Below are positions 45,534 to 54,139 of a stretch of 54,139 nt of DNA, piece after piece. Position 1 is the stretch's first letter. Every line of letters starts with the position of its first letter. This DNA comes from Hypsibius dujardini (taxonomy: Eukaryota; Tardigrada; Eutardigrada; Parachela; Hypsibiidae), in the NCBI GenBank assembly GCA_001579985.1, contig LRSR01002653.1, positions 1 to 54,139 of the forward strand, in the 5' to 3' direction. The notes under the pieces were generated by a model. That model was not told the origin of the DNA, made no database searches, and saw only the letters and a list, made by a program, of their open reading frames with translations. Position numbers and translations under genes: made by a program.

Positions 45534-47994
45534 ATGGGGCTGATGAAGATATTGAAGAAGTTGAAGCAGAACGAAAAGGAGGTTCGGATTTTGTTGCTGT
45601 AAGTTTCATGCACACGTGACGAAAGCCTTGCGCTGACCGAATTAAGCACTTTAACTCGGGCTTGTGAACAGCGTCAGTCGAACGAGTGTAATGGCTTAAC
45701 TCGGTTAGCGCAAGATTGTTGCCACGTGTACGAAAACGTCTTTCTGTGTGCTTCGACGTTCGCTCACTATCCAACCGATGCTTTTGTTCGTTTCCTTACA
45801 ATTAGCGGACTGGACAATGCAGGCAAGACTACCATTATGTCGAAGTTTTGCGGAAAGGATGTGAGTATTATTGCGCCGACGCTCGGTTTCAACATTGAGA
45901 CGCTGGAATTTCGAGGGTGAGTTCAGTTGCATATTCAATCAATCAACCAACCACGGCGCAACGAAATGGAGGTTGATCAAGTATCAATTAATCAATCGAT
46001 GAGTATAACAGCTAAAATCACGTTGGAATTAGTGTTGTTTACATCAATTTAAATAGTTAGCCCAAATTAAGCTTTTATTTTAGGAAATCACTATAGTCCC
46101 ACCCTCTTCGCACTCTTTTCACTATGGTCACACCCTTTTAATTTTTGTAATTGAAATACAATAAAAATGACTTTCAAGACGTTGCAAGGATACTTAGTCA
46201 TTCATCTTATGGATTGATATTACTGATTGATGGAATGATTGAAATCCAAGAGTTAAACAACTTCCAATAGTTTATTAGTACTCTGACTGCAGTATCGAGA
46301 CAAAATGAGTGAGAGTGGCAGCTCCGTCGCAGATGACGGCAGTGGCGCGTACTAAGGGGTGGCATGTGGGCAGTTGCCCCCCCCTCCGAAATCGAAAAAG
46401 TAACCCACGGGTACCCCCTGACGTTTTTTTAGAGTAAAGTAGCAAAATCATACTAATGCTCCCCCCTTTGGATTTTTACTAAAATCTTGCCCCCCGTACC
46501 GGAAGGTCAAGACGCGTCTATGGATGACGGGGACAAATGACAATGAACTTATTTCCGACTCAGAACAGACAGGCTGTCAAGAAGCGGAGCAGTTTTACAA
46601 TCCTTATTTAGTCTCGTGGTGTGCGATTTTATCTGTAATAAATTAAGAACAGCCATCCGTTCCATTATTCAACTTTATTCAAATTAAAAAACGAAAAGGG
46701 TGGGACAATATTAATACCCTTTATTTTAATTCCATGATTTTTAATTAAATTCAAAGTCAGGCGCCTGGTTGCATGTTGACTTTTAATTTGATTAAAATTT
46801 TAAACTTGTTCATTTTCATGTTTAAAGCCATGTTCAATTTCAATGACCGGTGATTTTATTACAAATTTTATTTCAAATAGCGTTTTGTTTTAAATTACAT
46901 TTTTTAATTAAATTAAATTCTGCTTAAATTAACATTAGACTTTGGTCACGTGCTGAGTTTTATTTTATGTAAATTAACGTCTTGATTTAAGCAACTCTAG
47001 ATGGAGTATAGGAGGAAGGGCGGCGAGTTTAACTATAATAGAATACTTTTGTTCCATCGGTACTTTTGTTCCATGGGTACTTTTTGTTCCATGGTTACTT
47101 TTGTTCCATGGTTACTTCTGTTCCATGGGCACTTTTGTTCCATGGGTAGTTCTGTTCCATGGGCACTTTTGTTTCATGCTTTTGTTCCATGGGCACTTTT
47201 GTTCAATGGTTACTTCTGTTCCATGGGCACTTTTGTTCCATGGGTACTTCTGTTCCATAGTTACTTTTTGTTCCATGGTTACTTTTGTTCCATGGGTACT
47301 TTTTGTTCCATGGTTACTTTTGTTCCATGGGTACTTTTTGTTCCATGGGTACTTTTTGTTCCATGGGCACTTTTTGTTCCATGGTTACTTTTGTTCCAGA
47401 TATAAACTGACCTTTTGGGACGTCGGTGGGCAGCGGAGCTTACGATCGTTTTGGCGGAATTACTTTGAGAACACGGACGCCCTGATATGGGTTGTGGACA
47501 GTGCGGATAGGATGCGCATGGAGGATTGCAGGAAAGAGCTGCATTCTTTGCTTTTGGAAGAAGTATGTGCCAAGTACCTGGACTTGTTAGAGTTACCATC
47601 ATTTTTATTCATTTTTGTTTACCTAATTTATTTAATTAATTTAATTAAATTTATGTTGCAGCTGATTTGCTTGGTCAGTTTTGACAACTTTTCGTGTATT
47701 TGCAGCGACTGGCCGGTGCAACGTTGGTGATATTCGCCAATAAGCAAGACCTTCCCAGTGCCGCAACTTCAGCGCAGATTGCCGAGGTTTGTCTCTCGAA
47801 GTTAAATCCGAAGATGTTCACAGCAGTTTTCTGATTTCCTATCTTTTCCTATTTGTTAGGTGCTTCAACTGATGGACATCAAGACACACAACTGGCTGAT
47901 TCTCCCATGTTCGGCAATGTCCGGTGATAATCTACTGAAAGGAATGGAATGGCTCATCGGCGATGTCTCCTCCCGTATTTTCACAACCGAATAA
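45534..47994 (+). CDS. ARL2: ADP-ribosylation-factor-like GTPase 2
   Basis: Five exons, 45534-45598, 45806-45916, 47400-47562, 47706-47786 and 47860-47994, give 184 aa, exactly the usual ARL2 length. The protein starts [12 protein letters not shown] and has all G-motifs: GLDNAGKTT (P-loop), PTLGFN (switch I), [10 protein letters not shown] (switch II), ANKQDLP and CSAMSG. ARL2 is a soluble GTPase that works with tubulin cofactor D in tubulin folding and releases prenylated cargo from PDE6D. Intron 1 is mostly a MITE. Intron 2 (1,483 bp) has a hAT-like MITE and a 17-bp array that runs straight into the acceptor of exon 3. Confidence 0.96.
45612..45729. mobile_element. MITE, CACACGTGGC family, copy 5
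   Basis: Ends cacacgtgacgaaagccttg and the complement of gcgcaagattgttgccacgtg, with TA after the right end. It starts 13 bases after the ARL2 intron 1 donor. The core ttaactcggg and cgagtgtaatggcttaactc is shared with the copies at 9.2 and 9.5 kb. Confidence 0.85.
46340..46522. mobile_element. hAT-like MITE with 8-bp target duplication
   Basis: 183 bp starting CAGTGGCGCGTACT and ending GACGCGTCTATG, flanked on both sides by GATGACGG (46,332-46,339 and 46,523-46,530). Terminal sequence and 8-bp duplication are typical of hAT elements. It is the same family, inverted, as the gap-containing copy at 35,444. Confidence 0.85.
47045..47398. repeat. 17-bp minisatellite at the ARL2 exon 3 acceptor
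   Basis: About twenty copies of ttttgttccatgggtac with small length variants. The last unit is ttttgttccag, which is the splice acceptor of exon 3. The frames reading Val-Pro-Trp-Leu-Leu-Phe-His are by-products. Confidence 0.9.
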
Positions 47995-48159
47995 TAATAA
48001 TCACGGACGGGAATTTGTTTGCAATGATCTGCGAGATCCTTCCTACGCTCGATCTCATGTTCGTTCTCGGGTTTCATTCGAAGTGATTTGGCTTGTTGAT
48101 GCTTCATAATGCAAGCAACAATGATATTCCGGGCTAACATTCTTCACTCTTAACGTGAT

Positions 48160-48345
48160 ACGACAGTTCAACCCGGAGCTCGCTGTTTGGTTTCCAATAA
48201 AGGCGAGAGACACTTCAAGCAGGAGCTTGCTGCTTGGTTTCCGATGACGGCGAGAGACACTTCAACCCGGAGCTCGCTGTTTGGTTTCCAATAAAGGCGA
48301 GAGACACTTCAAGCAGGAGCTTGCTGCTTGGTTTCCGATGAAGGT
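48160..48345. repeat. 47-bp tandem repeat with 94-bp dimer period
   Basis: Four 47-bp units (ggtttcc at 48,189, 48,236, 48,283 and 48,330) alternate between two variants (gagctcgctgttt and gagcttgctgctt), so the true period is a 94-bp dimer. The last unit contains the stop codon and final residues of MRPL45 on the minus strand. Confidence 0.9.
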
Positions 48346-49114
48346 GGAGGCGGAGGCACCTCGACCCGGGGATCAATATTTTCCTTGTCCAGTTCTTCGT
48401 CGTCTTTGATCTTCTGCCGCTCCTGCTTCCTCTTGAGAAATTCCTCACTCGGCGTTTCCAGGATGGGTTTCTTGAAGGTCTTAAGGACGGCGTCACGCGG
48501 CGGTGCCCAGGACGGGACAATTTTACCGTGTAACCTCCATGCTCCGTATGGATTGGCCAAGTGCTTTTCAAATACAACGTACTCCAGGACGTTCTTCACC
48601 AGGTCCTCGCTGCCGTACATCAGGCGCCCGAAGCGATCGTAGACCGACAGGAGCTGGAAACAAAAACGAGTGAATGCGTCAAAGACCTGTCTTAGCCAAA
48701 AACACGACAAAAAGGCCGGTTACTAGTATTGCGCTAATATAGTTCTAATTCGTACCTGGCGACCGTGGATTCGAACTGTGATTTGTCCGTACAGGTTGGT
48801 TTTGGTCAAAATGGGTGCGACGCGCACATGTACAAGTCGAGGCATTTCAATCGATTCAACCCACTTCCATCGCATGGTTTTATTATTGGTGCCGTCCAAC
48901 ATATCCTACATATAAGTGGAAAATCGTCAAAGTCTGCCCAATTAGGGCAAATGCTAACAAAAACAAGCGTACCGACGAATCGACGCAACTGGACAGACAG
49001 AAGAACAGACAGGCGTACAGACAAGCGTACAGACAAGCGTACAGACAGACAGACAGACAGACAGACCAACAGACAGACAGACAGACAGACCAACAGACAG
49101 ACATACAGACAGGT

Positions 49115-49159
<45 letters not shown>

Positions 49160-50549
49160 GGAGGACAGATAGGACGGACAGACACCTAGACAGAAACACC
49201 AAAAAAGACAGAGAAAGACAGCTAAGCAGGCAGGCAGACAAACAAACCCGAATAACAGGTATGTAGAGAGGTAGGTAGGTAGGTAGGCAGCCAGTCAGGC
49301 AGAGACAGATGGACAGCAGACAGATCGACAAAGTATTTAAAGACCATAGGAAGACCCCGAACTTACAGGAAACGCAAGTTCAGTCACCAAATCGTGAAGC
49401 TTTTCGTAATCACCCCTATGACAAAAGCATCCGTTTCACATTGCCCGTGGTACCTGGAATTGCGATAGTACCGACAAAGATATTTTGCCTGAGCATACTT
49501 GATGAGTGTATTGTGAGCCTCGATATAAATATCCTGCGCCTTCATCGCGAAGTCACCACTGTCGAATTCCTCTTCAAAACGCCGCAGCTTCCGTAGATTC
49601 AACATAGTCTTTCCTTTCTTCTCGAGGAGTTCGTACCGTTGTTTCACGCCGTCTTTGGTGAGTGTTGAAAGTTTTCCATCACCTTCCGGCGGAATGAACG
49701 GCTCCAGAATTGTATCTGCCAAAAGAAATCAGCATGGGACGGTGCAACATTGAAACATGATCAACGTAATCGAACCAATGATTGGTTGATTGATTGGTTG
49801 ATTAGAAACGGTGCAACATAGAAACATATTCGAACCAATGATTGGTTGATTGATTGGTTGATTACGGGACGGTACAACGTGGAAACATAATCGGATCAAT
49901 CATTGGTTGATTGATTGGTTGATTAAGGCCGAACAGTCCTTAGTCCCGTATCAGGATTGATCGATCGTTGACAGTATATACTCGTTGCATTGTCAAGCAT
50001 TGATAAAGGACGTGATTTCAAGTCGTACGTTTGCTTTTAATTATTTATATTAATGTGTTATTAAATCAATTGAGCTTAATTAACAATCCACGGGATTTCT
50101 ACAATTTCTTTTCCTTTTAATTAAATTCTCGCTGATCGTACAATTAAAAACTGTTTTACTTTGTTCTAATGAAAATACCGGCTGATTAAGTTCCACTAAT
50201 TTACCTGTGGTAGTAAGTAGAATTGGTCGTTCATTATACGGCCTGGATGGGAACATTCCTTCTTTCTTCATCATGGCGCGAATTTCTTCCGGTGTCAGTT
50301 GGCCCTTCGTTTCTCTCCGCAATTCTTCGTAGTCCGGCAATTCGACCTGCAAGGAAAAAAGTAATACCCCGCAAAGACGGTGGCAGAAAAAAGCAATGCA
50401 GGGTGACTGCGCGCACGAACCGGGAGAACTTTTTTCGCTCGCAAATTTCGCCACTTCACATTTCTGTGCTTGTTGCGAATGTAGCGCACGGGGGTCTGCT
50501 GCACCGAAGTAGCTCGCAAAAAGGTGGTCGCAATACCGAGAAGATTCAT
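48309..50549 (-). CDS. MRPL45: Mitochondrial large ribosomal subunit protein mL45
   Basis: Six minus-strand exons, 50549-50421, 50346-50205, 49715-49472, 49415-49367, 48905-48756 and 48653-48309, give 352 aa (human 306). The N-terminus ([20 protein letters not shown]) looks like a mitochondrial presequence. Family blocks: [78 protein letters not shown], and [19 protein letters not shown] to the WAPP motif. mL45 is a Tim44-like-fold protein at the mitoribosome exit site. The exon 3 donor is ambiguous: I chose cg/gtacta (56-bp intron), and another in-phase donor 18 bases later would leave a 38-bp intron. The C-terminus beyond WAPP is longer than usual and ends within a satellite unit. Confidence 0.92.
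48985..49165. repeat. (GACA)n microsatellite
   Basis: GACA tract with accaacagac variants in MRPL45 intron 4. Confidence 0.9.
49738..49924. repeat. 60-bp tandem repeat in MRPL45 intron 2
   Basis: Three copies of a unit of about 60 bp (gggacggtgcaacattgaaa to ttgattgattggttgatta). The remaining intron sequence up to 50,204 is AT-rich without features. Confidence 0.85.
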
Positions 50550-50944
50550 ATTTCGGGGTTAAAAGTTTCGAAGCGATTGCGATGGGGCAAAAAAGTTTCG
50601 GGGCATAAACGGGACACCGGAAAAAAAAATCACGTTAGACGCACAGTGAAAAATACTATTGAACCATTTGATTGCTTGATTTGAATAACGATTCCGTTGT
50701 TCCCGCGATTAATTTTTTCGTTCGCCAGCGGAATTGTCCCGTTCGAACAAAACATTTTCAACCGTTCATGCGAATAACAATCCGTTCGTAGGAATAGCAT
50801 CTTCATGTTCGAGTTCAGTCAGTTCAGTCTTAATAATACGGCATACTGAATGCATTGGAACTCTTATCCAGCAGTTCTCAAAATTTCATTTTTAATTTTT
50901 CGCAGCGCCATTCTCCTCCAAGTATCTCTCGTACCAATTTAAAA
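50550..50944. promoter_or_regulatory. Bidirectional promoter region between MRPL45 and PSMA2
   Basis: Only 395 bp separate the two divergent start codons, and both genes are housekeeping. No TATA box stands out. A short acceptor-like tract (atttttcgcag, about 50,894-50,905) may mark a 5'UTR intron of PSMA2. Confidence 0.5.
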
Positions 50945-53900
50945 ATGGGTGACGGTGAACGATACAGCTTTTCCCTGACCACTTTCAGCCCGTCCGGAAA
51001 GCTCGCGCAGATCGAATATGCCTTGGCCGCGGTCGCCGCTGGCGCTCCGACAGTCGGAATTCGAGGTAAGCAACGAGGAAAGTGCCGTGAAACAGGATGG
51101 TGTTCATTAGGCCCGTTTCATGGTACACGCGTATCTTCTGGGAGATTACTCAGCGCATTTTTTTGCAACTTTTTCTACCTTGGTTCCAGCGGCGGACGGA
51201 GTCGTCGTTGCAACGGAGAAGAAGCAGAAAAATCAACTGTTTGAGGAAGACACCGTGGTGAAGGTGAAATCGGTCAGCAAGAACATCGGCATTGTTTACA
51301 GTGGAATGGGTCCTGATTTTAGGTATTAATCTTTCTGTCTGACCAAGTGCGGAGTTCTAACAGAATGAAAACGCTAAACATCATGTAGAACCACAAAATT
51401 CTCTAGACATGGCAAAACGTGAAGAATCGTTGAGGTGTAGGGAAGCACGGTCATTCGATTACGGAATGTTCTCGATGGAAAGTCAATCAATGAATCAATT
51501 TGAGAAGTTGGAGTGTTGTTGTTCTAATGTGTAACGGTTTTACTGTTGAAGTGTAAATGAATCAATCAATTGATCGATTTTTCCATCCAACGAAGAACTG
51601 ATCAGGGAATTTTGCGATGTGGCGCACAATAGTCGCAGTGAGCATTTTTTAAGTTCTGCTTAACTTATCAATCAATCTACCGGTAAAAGTACATTATATA
51701 TACAGTGAAATTTTTGAATTTGGCGACAGCCAATCAATAGAGGACGTCGAGAGGTATCGATTAAAAAAATTTAGGTGAGGAAAATCAAAACTGAGGGAGA
51801 TATGACAGTTCCAAGTTGGGGCACAATCAATCAATCAGCCATTCCAATCCCATGCGCAATGCATGGGCTGCAGCGCAAAGTGTGCAACGCACATTGCACA
51901 ACGCACAAAACTGCCAACAGCTTTGTTGTGATTTTTAATGCTTTGTCGTGATTTTTAATGATTTTTAATATTATTAATTATGCTAATAAAGTTATTCATT
52001 AAAAAATATATTTAAATATTTAGCCTACTTGACGACAAGAAATACAGAGATAAAATTACGCCTACCACAATGCGCGCATCCTTCACTTGCATTCACCACA
52101 AAAATTCAAACTCACAGTCGTTTTGACAAACCGATGCTTGATTGATTCATTGAGTAGTGGTATCAGCGCCGCCATTCTCTTGTGGCCTTGAACCCATGAG
52201 TGATGGGTCACTGAGCGAGGGTTCACTCGCTCACCCACGCTCGGCGCCCCATCACTCATGGGAGTCTGAGTCAGTGTTACCATTCAAAACCATTCAAAAC
52301 CCATAAAAAACCCATCTAGAAATGTTGCCATTGAAACCGATCTCCTTCGCGGCGGCTCGCTTGCCTTCAGGTCAGTGGGAAGGCTCACAGTCGCTATGGC
52401 AAACCGATGCGTGATTGATTGATTGAGTAGTGTATTTGCGCCGCCATTCACTTAAGCCTTAAACCCATGAGTGATGGGCCCCCGGGCGAGGGCTCGCTCG
52501 CTCACCCACGCTCGGCGCTCCATCACTCATGTGAGTCTGAGTTAGTGTTACCATTCAAAAACCCATCAAAACCCGTAAAAAAAATCAAAATGTAATGGTT
52601 GGATTGCACGTTCACGAGTGTGTTGCGCAGTTTGAGCTGCACCCCGTGCATTGGGCATGGGATTGTAATGGCTGATTGATTGTACCCCAACTTGGAACTG
52701 TCATATCTCCCTCAGTTTTGATTTTCCTTACCTAAATGTTTTTTATTCGAAACCTCTCGACGTCCTCTACCATATATCATGAGTTTACATTGGGGTCTCG
52801 AGCTGGAAGTCACTTGCAAGTTAGGCAACAAAATTGAAACGTAGGAAACGTTGCTGATGAATCAATCAATCAAGCCCCGGGTCATAGCGCAAAGTAGTGC
52901 TGGAACTTTTTTCTTCCTGGTTTTTTTTGAAACCGCGGATGTGATTTTCAGCCCGAGATCCAACGTAAAATCATGGTATATAGGAAGTTATTTGAAAAAA
53001 AACGCACTTCGATCGGGAGGGAAAATCTCAAGGGAAAAAGCAACGACCCTCAAAGTAACCTCAGCACAGCTGTATTCTCCCATCTTTCATTTGCAGGCTT
53101 TTGGTTAAACGAGCGCGGAAAATCTCGCAGGAGTACAAGCTGAGGTTTCAGGAGGATATCCCGTGTGTTCAGTTGGTCCAGCGCGTTGCCGCGGTCATGC
53201 AGGAATTCACACAGTCTGGGTGAGTTTGTTCCATCTGCCTCGCGCTAATCGAGATTCAATGAGTTCGCCCTGGTTTCTGTTCTGTGACATGGAACTGGGG
53301 ATTGGATGGCTCGAGATCGTGTTATTGGAAATAACGAAACTTTCCCTGACTTAAATTTGCCTTTTTCTTGCAGTGGTGTGCGGCCATTTGGCGTTTCGTT
53401 GCTGATTGCCGCGTGGGACAACAACCGGCCTTACCTCTTTCAAGTCGACCCTTCCGGCTCCTATTTCGCCTGGAAGGCCACCGCGATGGGGAAGAATTAC
53501 GTCAACGCCAAAACTTTCCTTGAGAAGCGGTACTGTAATTTCGCGTTAGACAGGGACAGTCGTACTGGAGTGGAACGTGTGCAGGGCTGTGTGCACCGTA
53601 CACACAGCATAAGCGCCGCGTGGCCGATTAAACGTTCCACAGCTCGTACGCTGTCCCTGTCTAACGCGAAAATACAGTGCATTCCTCCCTGGCATCTTGC
53701 ATGAGCAACATCCCTCCCAATAGATTTCTTAAGTTCAGACTAAGGATGAATTGCCAAACAGTTTTTATTTCTTTTATGACCATCATTTTTTGGAAGACGG
53801 TCTAGAAATTACGATTCCGTTGTGCGTGGGCTGTTTTCGTAGTTCCGGGACTCTTCCTTCGTATTCACTGTTAAAATTGTTCTGTTGCCTCGAGCGCCTG

Positions 53901-54126
53901 ACCTTGACCGAATATTTTCATTGATCTCTCGTGTGCTTTGTGTTTTAGGTTCTCCGACGACATGGTGATTGAGGATGCCGTTCACACCGCCCTGCTGACA
54001 CTCAAGGAGAGCTTCGACGGCCAGATGACGGACAACAACATTGAGGTCGGAATCGCCACCGCCAAGGACGGTTTCCGCCTGTTGACCGGCCCGGAAATCA
54101 AAGATTACCTGAAATCAATCCAGTGA
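50945..54126 (+). CDS. PSMA2: 20S proteasome subunit alpha type-2
   Basis: Five exons, 50945-51065, 51190-51322, 53097-53219, 53374-53529 and 53949-54126, give 236 aa (human 234). PSMA2 is a structural alpha-ring subunit that helps gate the 20S core. The N-terminal alpha signature is intact ([20 protein letters not shown]), followed by [61 protein letters not shown] and [20 protein letters not shown]. There is no catalytic Thr, as expected for an alpha subunit. Intron 2 (1,774 bp) contains a 1-kb inverted-repeat element. Intron 4 begins with a MITE directly at the donor. Confidence 0.97.
51738..52769. mobile_element. 1.03-kb element with ~140-bp terminal inverted repeats
   Basis: The left end (agaggacgtcgagaggtatc, then aaactgagggagatatgaca) is the inverse of the right end at 52,625-52,769, extending through aatcccatgc. 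The interior holds two direct copies (about 52,110-52,320 and 52,385-52,590) of a unit with its own small palindrome (cccatgagtgatggg against ccatcactcatggg). No transposase frame is present, so it is non-autonomous. Confidence 0.85.
53530..53687. mobile_element. MITE abutting the PSMA2 intron 4 donor
   Basis: The left end (actgtaatttcgcgttagac, then agggacag) is mirrored by the right end (ctgtccctgt, then ctaacgcgaaaatacagt). The outermost bases of the left repeat lie immediately after the donor GT of PSMA2 exon 4 (aagcg/gtactgtaa). About 155 bp, non-coding. Confidence 0.85.
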
Positions 54127-54139
54127 TCTTCCTCTCTCT

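Noticed and set aside
47001-47405. Open frame through the ARL2 intron 2 array as a coding exon
   Set aside because: It is the 17-bp satellite; the ARL2 frame starts only after the acceptor at 47,399.

Overview
This is a stretch of animal (metazoan) nuclear genome, not a prokaryote, plasmid or virus. The protein genes are split by GT-AG introns. They encode animal-type proteins such as a ferroportin-like iron exporter, muscle protein 20-like proteins, a DNAJB13-like ciliary co-chaperone and PRP4 kinase. There is also a tRNA-Leu(AAG) with a spliceosome-independent intron. I cannot name the species. The protein set suggests an invertebrate with striated or obliquely striated muscle and motile cilia or flagellated sperm. 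Introns and spacers are full of GACA/GTCT, ATCA/TGAT and CATC/CCGT microsatellites, minisatellites and short inverted-repeat elements (MITEs).

Layout. 1-3,050: minisatellites, a decayed duplicate of the last PRP4-kinase exon, and nested MITEs. 3,173-5,667 (+): a TKL-type kinase whose N-terminal half carries five KKDG-x-x-DMR motifs. 6,241-6,483 (-): an unrecognised terminal exon. 7,420-11,466 (-): PRP4 kinase (8 exons), head-to-head with 12,190-13,907 (+) CAAP1, whose 3' end is tandemly duplicated. 14.2-16 kb: MITEs and a 21-bp array. 16,189-20,124 (+): ferroportin (11 exons). 20,571-20,675: tRNA-Leu. 21,673-24,020 (+): DNAJB13-like protein with a minisatellite-encoded N-terminus. 24.25-26.84 kb: a non-LTR retrotransposon enclosed by inverted repeats. 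28,798-32,045 (+): two muscle-protein-20 paralogues. 32,423-34,416 (-): an unknown protein and PTRH2. 35,111-41,406 (+): two PM20D2-like M20 peptidase paralogues. 41,610-43,987 (-): RCC1L. 45,534-47,994 (+): ARL2. 48,309-50,549 (-): MRPL45, head-to-head with 50,945-54,126 (+) PSMA2.

The exon chains were assembled by hand from splice sites, reading-frame phase and remembered family sequences. For each of the main genes the summed exon lengths are divisible by three and the product length is close to the family norm (ARL2 184 aa, PSMA2 236 aa, RCC1L 479 aa). The genes do not form a single pathway. Three encode mitochondrial or organelle-associated proteins (PTRH2, RCC1L, MRPL45) and most of the rest are housekeeping.

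The most informative non-genic signals are these. Several MITE families can be dated by empty sites in local duplicates. MITE or satellite edges coincide with splice sites in three genes. The PM20D2 pair shows a gene-conversion tract and two paralogue-specific introns. The reverse-transcriptase element sits between long inverted repeats. No prokaryotic-type defence system or CRISPR array is present.
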